Assembly: GCA_020352595.1 (NCBI GenBank)
Contig: CP070682.1
Location: forward strand, 1,872,922-1,885,035
From: a bacterium
GTDB taxonomy: Bacteria; BMS3Abin14
Reading direction: 5' to 3'
DNA: 12,114 nt
Numbering within the stretch: the first letter of the stretch is position 1; each line of letters starts with the position of its first letter. A program made the translations under genes and the position numbers. Positions 6,976-12,114 of the stretch are shown piece by piece. The notes beneath the pieces are model-generated. The model saw nothing but the letters and a program-made list of their open reading frames with translations. It made no database searches and was not told the DNA's origin.

Positions 6976-7566
6976 TCAGGAACGGTCCAGGCTGTTGAAC
7001 ACCCCGAGCATGACACCCATGGCGAGGAAGGCGCCGGGGGGGAGGATCATCACCAGCATGTCCGTGTATCCGGTCCCGAGGACGGGAAAGCCCAGTATGG
7101 TGCCGCCACCGAGTATCTCCCTGACAGCGCCCAGCAGCCCCAGGGAGATGGTGAACCCCACGCCCATTCCGATACCATCCACGAGGGAGACCGCGATGGG
7201 GTTCCTGGATGCGAAGGCCTCGGAACGCCCGAGGATGAGGCAGTTGACCACGATGAGGGGGATGAAGAGACCGAGGGTCTTGTGCATCTGGTGTGCCCAG
7301 GCGTTCATCGTCAGGTCAACTATGGTGACGAAGGAGGCGATGACGATGATGAAGGACGGTATCCTGACCTTGCTCGGGATAATGGACCTGAGGGAGGCCA
7401 CCACCACGTTGGAGCAGACGAGCACGAAGGTGGTGGCAAGGCCCATGGCGATGCCGTTCATGGCGGTGCTGGTGACGGCCAGAGCCGGACACAGACCCAG
7501 CACCATCCGGAAGACGGGGTTCTCCTTGACCAGCCCCTTGGTGAATTCCTTTCCGTAACCGGTCAT
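6976..7566 (-). CDS. rnfE: Electron transport complex subunit RnfE
   Basis: RnfE is one of the integral membrane subunits of Rnf, which couples electron transfer between ferredoxin and NAD+ to ion translocation. This 196-residue protein carries the family landmarks: the N-terminal FTKGLVKENPVFRMVLGLCP segment (family signature NPxxxxxLGLCP, here residues 16-26), SNVVVASLRSIIPSKVRIP (52-70), NCLILGRSEAFASRNP (109-124), and GIGMGVGFTISL plus GAVREILGGG in the C-terminal half. About six hydrophobic helices are visible. Length is at the short end of the family. Its ATG overlaps the rnfG stop by four bases (ATGA), as expected inside an rnf operon. In most rnf loci rnfA and then rnfB follow directly; here no rnfA or rnfB follows, and a probable terminator and lpxC come next. 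Confidence 0.96.
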   Translation of the reverse strand: MTGYGKEFTKGLVKENPVFRMVLGLCPALAVTSTAMNGIAMGLATTFVLVCSNVVVASLRSIIPSKVRIPSFIIVIASFVTIVDLTMNAWAHQMHKTLGLFIPLIVVNCLILGRSEAFASRNPIAVSLVDGIGMGVGFTISLGLLGAVREILGGGTILGFPVLGTGYTDMLVMILPPGAFLAMGVMLGVFNSLDRS

Positions 7567-8153
7567 GACGCGCCCTCACCAGTCTCGAGGATCTCTCCCC
7601 GGTTCTGAAGAAACCATTTCAGACCCTTCTCGACGGCCCCCGCTACAGCCCTCGGCGAGATGGTGGCCCCCGTGATCTGGTCGATGTCTCCCCCGTCCTT
7701 CTTGACCCTGAAATCCGTGTTCTCGAAGGAGCGCCCCCTGAATATGCCCTTCCATTCCTCTTTCTCGATGAGGGCGCCCAGACCGGGGGTCTCCGCGTGG
7801 CTCAGGATCTCGATGCCCCCGAGGCTCCCATCGGGACGGATCCCCATCATGATGTAGATGTTGCCGCTGTAGCCGTCGGGTGCCACGACCTGGAAGGCGG
7901 CGCCGTCCACGGAGTCTTCGTCCTTGGCCCGGAAGACCCTCACCGGTGTGCCGTCCTCCCTCGTCATGTCGAGGAAGTTCTCGTCAGGGTCTACCCCGAG
8001 TCCCGGAAGAACGGCCTCCAGGGACCGGATGACCTCCAGCTTCTTCTGGTAGGCTATGGGCTCCTTCGTCACCTCGTACACCCCCGAAAGGGCTGCGCCC
8101 GCGACGAGGCAGATACCCGCCAGGACCATTACCATCCTCCAGGTCGAGGTCAT
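7563..8153 (-). CDS. rnfG: Electron transport complex subunit RnfG, FMN-binding
   Basis: RnfG is a membrane-anchored flavoprotein that carries covalently bound FMN in its extracytoplasmic domain and relays electrons within the Rnf complex. The 196-residue protein has one N-terminal transmembrane helix (about residues 6-25, MVMVLAGICLVAGAALSGVY region) and then an FMN-binding domain with ILSHAETPGLG (116-126) and the flavinylation motif D158-QI-TGAT, where T164 is the expected attachment site (Dxx[ST]gAT consensus recognised by ApbE). No apbE gene is in the window. The ATG at 8153 overlaps the rnfD stop by ATGA. The open frame continues upstream to 9227, but that part is only the shadow of rnfD, so the start at 8153 is well supported. 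It is full length. Confidence 0.96.
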   Translation of the reverse strand: MTSTWRMVMVLAGICLVAGAALSGVYEVTKEPIAYQKKLEVIRSLEAVLPGLGVDPDENFLDMTREDGTPVRVFRAKDEDSVDGAAFQVVAPDGYSGNIYIMMGIRPDGSLGGIEILSHAETPGLGALIEKEEWKGIFRGRSFENTDFRVKKDGGDIDQITGATISPRAVAGAVEKGLKWFLQNRGEILETGEGAS

Positions 8154-9145
8154 GACCGGGCCCCCTTCCCCACCGGATAGCCGAACACCCTCGGACGCGT
8201 GTACCTGTCGATGAGAGGCGTGGCGGCGTTCATGAGGAGAATGGCGAAGGACACACCCTCGGGGTAGCCCCCGAAAAGCCTGATCACGACGGTGATCAGG
8301 CCGCATCCCACGCCGAAAAGGATCATGCCTTTCTCCGTCACAGGGCTTGTCACGTAATCGGTGGCCATGAAGAAAGCCCCGAGCATCAGCCCGCCGGTGA
8401 CCATGTGGAAGGTCGGGGAGGCATACCTTTCGGGGTTGATGAGCCAGAAGACGCCCGTCATCGCGAACACCGTTCCGATGTAGGTGACCGGGATGTGCCA
8501 GGTGATGATCTTCCTGACCAGGAGGTAGAGCCCCCCGAGAACGAGGGCTGCGGCGGAGATCTCGCCGAGGCTTCCGCCGACCTTCCCGATGAGGGGATCG
8601 AAGAGCCCCATGGTCGCGGCCTCCCCGATGTTGCCGTTCAGGAGCAGGGAGGTCTTCATCTCTCCCAGGGGCGTGGCCTTTGTGACCGCATCCAGTGACA
8701 GGGAAAGCGGCCTGGGCTCGGGCCAGCTGGTCAGCGCCACCGGGAAGCTTATGAGGAGAAAGACACGGGCCACCAGTGCCGGATTGAAGGGGTTGTAACC
8801 GAGCCCCCCGTAGACCTGCTTGCCCAGGCCGATGGCCACCGCGGCTCCCACCAGAACCATCCACCATGGGATCCCCGAGGGCAGGTTCATGGCCAGCAGC
8901 AGCCCCGTGAGGACGGCGCTGCCGTCCTTGAGGGGTTCGAGCCCCTGCCCCCGGGCCCTGAGCACAAGCCCCTCGAACAGAAGGCAGCCGGCAATGGACA
9001 GGAGGATGACCATGAGGGCGTTCAGGCCGAAGTAATACAGGCCCGCCAGGGCTCCGGGCAGGAGCGCAAGGATGACCCCGTACATGGCCGTCTCGATGGT
9101 CATGGGCGACCGGAAGTGGGGCGATGGGGAGAGGACTGTCTTCAT
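8150..9145 (-). CDS. rnfD: Electron transport complex subunit RnfD
   Basis: RnfD is a polytopic membrane subunit of Rnf with a second covalent FMN. This 331-residue protein begins SPSPHFRSP (6-14), a typical RnfD N-terminus, and shows about eight to nine hydrophobic helices, GKQVYGGLGYNPFNPALVARVFLL (family signature GGLGxNPFNPA, 113-123), the flavin motif D152-AVTKAT with T158 as the likely attachment residue, FFMATDYVTSPVT and a C-terminal RLFGGYPEGVSFAILLMN-like stretch ending PLIDRYTRPRVFG. A GTG at 9151 is in frame, but the ATG at 9145 is better placed, with GGAGG about 9 bases upstream and the rnfC stop (9148-9150) just before it. The motif has Lys where many family members have Gly or Ser. 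Gene order D-G-E with overlapping ends is that of a normal rnf operon. Confidence 0.96.
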   Translation of the reverse strand: MKTVLSPSPHFRSPMTIETAMYGVILALLPGALAGLYYFGLNALMVILLSIAGCLLFEGLVLRARGQGLEPLKDGSAVLTGLLLAMNLPSGIPWWMVLVGAAVAIGLGKQVYGGLGYNPFNPALVARVFLLISFPVALTSWPEPRPLSLSLDAVTKATPLGEMKTSLLLNGNIGEAATMGLFDPLIGKVGGSLGEISAAALVLGGLYLLVRKIITWHIPVTYIGTVFAMTGVFWLINPERYASPTFHMVTGGLMLGAFFMATDYVTSPVTEKGMILFGVGCGLITVVIRLFGGYPEGVSFAILLMNAATPLIDRYTRPRVFGYPVGKGARS

Positions 9146-9147
9146 GG

Positions 9148-9363
9148 TCACTTCCCTCCCGCAGCCATGACGTGGGCCTTGCCCTGCCTGATGAACTGGA
9201 CCATGTTCCGGTCAGCCGGACAGACATAGGTGCAGCAACCGCATTCGATGCAGTCGGTCACGGAAAATTCCTTCAACTGGTCGAAAAGTTCCCACTCGAC
9301 GAGGTTCCCGAGGGTGTGGGGCATGAGCGACGCCGGGCAGGCCCGGACGCAGGAACCGCAGCG
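9148..9363 (-). pseudogene. rnfC: RnfC, C-terminal ferredoxin-domain remnant (about 70 residues)
   Basis: Directly upstream of rnfD, a frame different from the kinase ORF encodes the end of RnfC, the NADH-interacting peripheral subunit. It reads CGSCVRACP, then about 25 residues, then a complete cluster CIECGCCTYVCP and the tail ending MAAGGK with a TGA 2 bp before the rnfD ATG. The first motif keeps only three of the four cysteines of CxxCxxCxxxCP: where the first Cys should be, the frame reads GGGGR. All upstream RnfC domains (Rnf barrel, NADH/FMN-binding and SLBB regions, normally several hundred residues) are absent, replaced by kinase sequence. No start codon with a ribosome-binding site lies before the cluster. 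So this is a 5'-truncated gene or an assembly join. The retained ferredoxin part shows no internal frameshift. Confidence 0.85.
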
Positions 9364-10052
9364 CCCCCCTCCACCAGCTCCATGATGAAGAAATGTCTCC
9401 CGGCGTCCTCCACCAGGTCGAACACCTGGACGATCCCGGGATGGGCCAGTCTCGCCAGTGTCAGCGCCTCCCTTCGGAAGCGCTCATAGCGTGCCGGGTC
9501 CGCGGCGAAGTGGCTGGGCAGCGCCTTGACGGCTACAGGCCTGTCCAGCACAACGTCCACGGCCGAATAGATGATCCCCATGCTGCCGCGGCCGATCTCT
9601 CCCTTGAGCCTGTAACGTCCGCCGGCCCCTACGGCCGAGGCTGCGGCCACCTTTTCGACGACGGTGTCGTCGGCGGCCCCTCCGGGATCCCCCTCCGCCA
9701 GGATATCCTGCCTGATCCTGGGAACCTCCAGCAGGAGAACGGACGCAGAGGCCGCGCACGCGAGAATCCACAGCAGCCACCTCACCTGTGTTTTTCTCCT
9801 GTCGAGGCGGACGTCGTCCTTTATGGTGGTCATGAGACCGAAGAGCTGCTTCTGGGCGACGGGATGATAGATCCTGTTCAGCACGAAATCCGCGGGGACC
9901 AGGAGCAGCGGCACAGCCACCAGGATGGCGAGTATGGTGACGGGCAGGCGGGGGGTACGGCGCATCCATCCCAGGAATGCCCCGGGGCGCTGAAGGACCT
10001 CGGGCAGCCCTCTGGCTCCTTCAGACAGTCGTTGGATGAAGTCTCTGATCAT
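9273..10052 (-). CDS. Membrane-anchored Ser/Thr protein kinase, truncated after the N-lobe
   Basis: The 259-codon frame has two hydrophobic helices (about residues 37-60 and 91-111), a linker, and the N-lobe of a eukaryotic-type kinase: the glycine loop EIGRGSMG (152-159), the VAVK lysine K176, the helix-C glutamate in RREAL (E195), HPGIVQVFDL (204-212), and the hinge FIMELVEGG (222-230). Immediately after G230 homology ends: there is no HRD catalytic loop, DFG motif or C-lobe. The remaining ~29 codons (AAVPASGP onward) are just the rnfC remnant read in the wrong frame. As it stands the product could not be an active kinase. The ATG at 10052 is the first conventional start that gives the full membrane region; its ribosome-binding site is weak. 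A possible extended -10 promoter lies about 150 bp upstream. The intact gene would have been a receptor-like kinase with unknown signal. Confidence 0.8.
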   Translation of the reverse strand: MIRDFIQRLSEGARGLPEVLQRPGAFLGWMRRTPRLPVTILAILVAVPLLLVPADFVLNRIYHPVAQKQLFGLMTTIKDDVRLDRRKTQVRWLLWILACAASASVLLLEVPRIRQDILAEGDPGGAADDTVVEKVAAASAVGAGGRYRLKGEIGRGSMGIIYSAVDVVLDRPVAVKALPSHFAADPARYERFRREALTLARLAHPGIVQVFDLVEDAGRHFFIMELVEGGAAVPASGPARRRSCPTPSGTSSSGNFSTS

Positions 10053-10186
10053 AGGTGCCGGGGTCTAGGCGGAAATGGCGGCATTCCCGCAGGGGACACT
10101 GTGTTTGACCTTTTCTTTACCGATGCCGGTCCCGGTCCCGGCGGTTATCCTCCCGTCAGGATGTGCGCCGTTGCAGGACCGGTCTA

Positions 10187-10217
10187 ACCACATTTGCCGG
10201 CTGCAATATACCACATT
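10187..10217 (-). promoter_or_regulatory. Candidate extended -10 promoter for the kinase gene, flanked by direct repeats
   Basis: On the minus strand TGG-TATATT (10205-10213) matches an extended -10 element; no good -35 is present at 16-18 bp. The octamer AATGTGGT occurs twice in direct orientation 23 bp apart (10210-10217 and 10187-10194), one copy overlapping the TG of the extended -10 and the other lying just past the expected transcription start. That placement would suit a repressor site. The rest of the 235-bp gap between the kinase and MDR genes holds nothing else I can support. Confidence 0.4.
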
Positions 10218-10287
10218 GTCCCGGGGTCGGAGCGTGAATTGTGACGTATCTGAGTTTTTGCCGGGATCATCGCTACTCCCGCTCAGG

Positions 10288-11265
10288 TCACGGTGCCACT
10301 GTTACCACCACAGTCCCCCTCTTGTGCCCCTTCTCGGCGTAGCTGTGGGCCTCGACCATCTGTTCCAGGGTGTAGCTCCTGTCTATGACCGTCCTCAAGT
10401 GCCCCGCCTCAGCCAGTTCCTTGAGGAAGACCAGGTCTTCCTTCCTCTCGGTGGCCACCGCGCATATCACCTTCCTGCCGCCCGTCACGGACGTCCACAG
10501 CATCCGGAGGATCTGCCGGATGGCAAAGACCGTCAGAAGGTAGCGGCCGTCGGGCTTCAGCGAGCCCCGGCAGCCTGAAAAGGTCGTCTTGCCCACCGTG
10601 TCGAAGATGATGTCGTAGACGTCGCCGCCCCTGGTGAAGTCCTCCCTTGTGTAATCCATGACCCGGTCGGCTCCCAGGGACCTCACCATCTCCAGGTTGG
10701 CGGTGCTGCAGACCCCCGTGACGTGGGCGCCGAAGTGCCTGGCAATCTGCACCGCGGCCGTCCCCACCCCTCCGGAGGCGCCGTAGATGAGCACCTTCTG
10801 CCCGCTCCGGATATTTCCCTTTTCCCTGAGGAAGAACAGGGCTGACAGGGCCCCGTGGGGGATGGCGGCGGCCTCCTCGTAGGTCATGCCGGCCGGTATC
10901 AGGGCCAGCGCACCGTTTTCCGATCGGCAGGCGTACTCGGCGTAGGCGCCAAGCCGGCTGCTGTCCATCCCGAAAACCCTGTCGCCCGGGGCAAATCGCG
11001 TCACGTCCCTGCCGACGGCCTCGACGTCGCCGGCCACCTCGGCCCCCGGGATGGTTCGCCGCGGTCCCAGGAGACCCAGCGCCACGCGGGTGGGGATCCA
11101 GAACGTGGCCGGGACCTTGAAGCCCCGGATCCTGTAGTCCCCCGCCGAAACAGTCGTCGCACGGACCCTGATGAGCACTTCCCCTGCCCCGGGGACGGGT
11201 TTGTCCACCTCCCTGAGCTGAAGAACGTCCGGCGGACCATATCTGGTGTACACGATGGCCTTCAT
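10288..11265 (-). CDS. Zinc-independent MDR dehydrogenase, NAD(P)H:quinone oxidoreductase-like
   Basis: A 325-residue cytosolic member of the medium-chain dehydrogenase/reductase superfamily, close to the quinone-reductase / zeta-crystallin branch. It opens MKAIVYTRYGPPDVL, has the GroES-like fold with GEVLIRVRATTVSAGDYRIRG (28-48), PGAEVAGDVEAVG (73-85) and GDRVFG (94-99), and then the Rossmann nucleotide-binding motif YGASGGVGTAAVQIA (161-175). YEEAAAIPHGALSAL (129-143) is typical of this branch. The cysteines and histidine that bind catalytic or structural zinc in alcohol dehydrogenases are absent, so it should be a zinc-free NAD(P)H-dependent reductase of quinones or enones; the exact substrate and coenzyme preference are not determinable here. 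Start: ATG at 11265 with GGGGAGGG just upstream. It appears to have its own promoter (11338-11365) and is divergent from the TauE/SafE gene. Confidence 0.93.
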   Translation of the reverse strand: MKAIVYTRYGPPDVLQLREVDKPVPGAGEVLIRVRATTVSAGDYRIRGFKVPATFWIPTRVALGLLGPRRTIPGAEVAGDVEAVGRDVTRFAPGDRVFGMDSSRLGAYAEYACRSENGALALIPAGMTYEEAAAIPHGALSALFFLREKGNIRSGQKVLIYGASGGVGTAAVQIARHFGAHVTGVCSTANLEMVRSLGADRVMDYTREDFTRGGDVYDIIFDTVGKTTFSGCRGSLKPDGRYLLTVFAIRQILRMLWTSVTGGRKVICAVATERKEDLVFLKELAEAGHLRTVIDRSYTLEQMVEAHSYAEKGHKRGTVVVTVAP

Positions 11266-11337
11266 AAACCCTCCCCTACGCTTGTTTTCCTGGCCGGTTT
11301 CCGTATCGCCCGAGGCAACGTGACCCGTACCATATCA

Positions 11338-11365
11338 AGTATTCAGCAAATCCGGCGGCCGTCAA
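11338..11365 (-). promoter_or_regulatory. Candidate sigma70-type promoter for the MDR dehydrogenase
   Basis: On the minus strand TTGACG (11360-11365, 5 of 6 to the -35 consensus) and AATACT (11338-11343, 4 of 6 to the -10 consensus) are 16 bp apart. Transcription would start near 11331, giving a leader of about 65 bases before the ATG at 11265. Position and strength are plausible; not proven. Confidence 0.45.
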
Positions 11366-11413
11366 CGGGAGGAGCCCCCCGGTGGAGATTTTGCTCTGAC
11401 ACCCTTGTAATTG

Positions 11414-11424
11414 GGAGGTGATCC
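11414..11424 (+). promoter_or_regulatory. Orphan full-length anti-SD complement in the leader of the TauE/SafE gene
   Basis: GGAGGTGATCC is an 11-base exact complement of the conserved 3' end of bacterial 16S rRNA (GGATCACCTCC). No ORF follows at a normal distance: a GTG at 11418 gives only 15 codons. It lies 64 bases before the TauE/SafE start, which has its own AAGGAGG. It might act as a ribosome standby site or be a chance match; it is also a small imperfect palindrome (GGGA-ggtga-TCCC). Confidence 0.35.
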
Positions 11425-11488
11425 CGGGGTACCCTGTTTTCCTCTTCGCAGTCTTTCAATTTTGAGGTCAGGAAGATTATAAGGAGGG

Positions 11489-12112
11489 ATGGAGCTTCTT
11501 TACCTGGCCATCGTCGCGTTCCTCGCCGGCTTCACCCAGGGATTGTCCGGGTTCGGGTCCGTCCTGGTCTCCCTGCCCCTGGTGGTCCTTTTCTGGGACA
11601 TCACGACGGCGGTCCCCCTGGTGAGCCTGCTGGCCCTCTGCATCACCACGACCCTCACGGTGCAGCTGCGGCAGCACGTCCGGTGGGAGCGGATCCTCCC
11701 GCTGCTCATCGCCGCCGTGCCCGGAATGGCTGTGGGCACGCTCCTGCTAAAGCGCGTCCGGGCGGCTTACCTGGAGTTGCTCATCGGGCTGCTTCTGACC
11801 TCCTTTTCTGTCTACCTTTTCTCGTCGAAGCCCCGCCAGAGGGAGCTGGCCGCCGGATGGAAATGGGTCGCCGGTTTTGCTTCGGGCATCCTGGGGGGAA
11901 GCATCGGCGCCAACGGGCCGCCGGTGATCATCTACACCTCCATGCAGCCGTGGGACAAGAACCCCGTCAAGTCCACCCTGGTCGGTTACTTCCTGGTGGC
12001 GGGAGTGGGGATCAGCTCCATCCACGCGTCCTTCGGCCTGATAACGCTCGAGGTCCTCGATCTCTTCACCGTGGGTTTCCTGCGGGTCATGGCCGGGGTC
12101 ATCACCGGCTAG
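11489..12112 (+). CDS. TauE/SafE (sulfite exporter) family permease, short at the C-terminus
   Basis: A polytopic inner-membrane protein of the TauE/SafE family, whose members move sulfite, sulfoacetate or other small organic anions. The N-terminal repeat motif GFTQGLSGFGS (14-24) and the second-repeat motif SGILGGSIGANGPPV (132-146) are diagnostic, with about six hydrophobic segments between residues 4 and 207. Substrate cannot be assigned. The frame closes at a TAG (12110-12112) after 207 codons, while family members usually run about 240-270 residues with further helices after the point reached here, so a premature stop or frameshift near the window edge is possible. The ATG at 11489 fits family N-termini, but the strong AAGGAGG (11481-11487) is only one base away, tighter than optimal; no better in-frame start exists. 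It is transcribed divergently from the MDR gene. Confidence 0.88.
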   Translation: MELLYLAIVAFLAGFTQGLSGFGSVLVSLPLVVLFWDITTAVPLVSLLALCITTTLTVQLRQHVRWERILPLLIAAVPGMAVGTLLLKRVRAAYLELLIGLLLTSFSVYLFSSKPRQRELAAGWKWVAGFASGILGGSIGANGPPVIIYTSMQPWDKNPVKSTLVGYFLVAGVGISSIHASFGLITLEVLDLFTVGFLRVMAGVITG

Positions 12113-12114
12113 CA

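Noticed and set aside
8154..9227. N-terminal extension of the RnfG frame to 554 codons
   Set aside because: The extension is rnfD read out of frame; the RnfG start at 8153 with the ATGA overlap and a transmembrane N-terminus is clear.
11455..11484. TTCAAT / TATAAG as a promoter for the TauE/SafE gene
   Set aside because: The -10-like element overlaps the ribosome-binding site, so transcription would begin inside the coding region.

Overview
The window looks like chromosomal DNA of a GC-rich Gram-negative bacterium. lpxC (lipid A synthesis) points to an outer membrane. Genes for an Rnf ferredoxin:NAD+ oxidoreductase in the order C-D-G-E point to an anaerobe or facultative anaerobe. A deltaproteobacterial (Desulfobacterota-type) host would fit this mix, but that is inference. 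I see no rRNA, tRNA, CRISPR array, transposase or phage gene.

Layout: every gene from base 1 to 11265 is on the minus strand; only the last gene is on the plus strand. In minus-strand transcription order (right to left) there are: a zinc-independent quinone-oxidoreductase-like MDR dehydrogenase (10288-11265); a membrane-anchored Ser/Thr protein kinase that breaks off inside its catalytic domain (N-lobe only); directly abutting it, the last ~70 residues of RnfC in another frame; intact rnfD, rnfG and rnfE with ATGA overlaps; lpxC with a strong intrinsic terminator; a THEP1-type NTPase; a DUF885 HExxxGH-type metallopeptidase-like protein; a circularly permuted ATP-grasp protein coupled to a class I SAM methyltransferase; and the first 258 codons of fabH, which leaves the window. 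On the plus strand, 11489-12112 encodes a TauE/SafE-family permease that stops earlier than its relatives.

How the genes work together: rnfDGE encode the flavinylated membrane part of Rnf, but the locus lacks rnfA, rnfB and most of rnfC, so it cannot make a complete complex. fabH and lpxC are envelope and fatty-acid housekeeping genes. The ATP-grasp/methyltransferase pair is the best candidate for an uncharacterised pathway: one enzyme should form an amide-type bond and its translationally coupled neighbour should methylate something, with a DUF885 peptidase-like gene upstream on the same strand.

The most unusual spot is the kinase/RnfC junction near 9360-9372. It falls inside an iron-sulfur cluster motif and at a G-rich run, and suggests either a real deletion or rearrangement or an assembly chimera. 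Translations and motifs were read by eye; no database search was possible.
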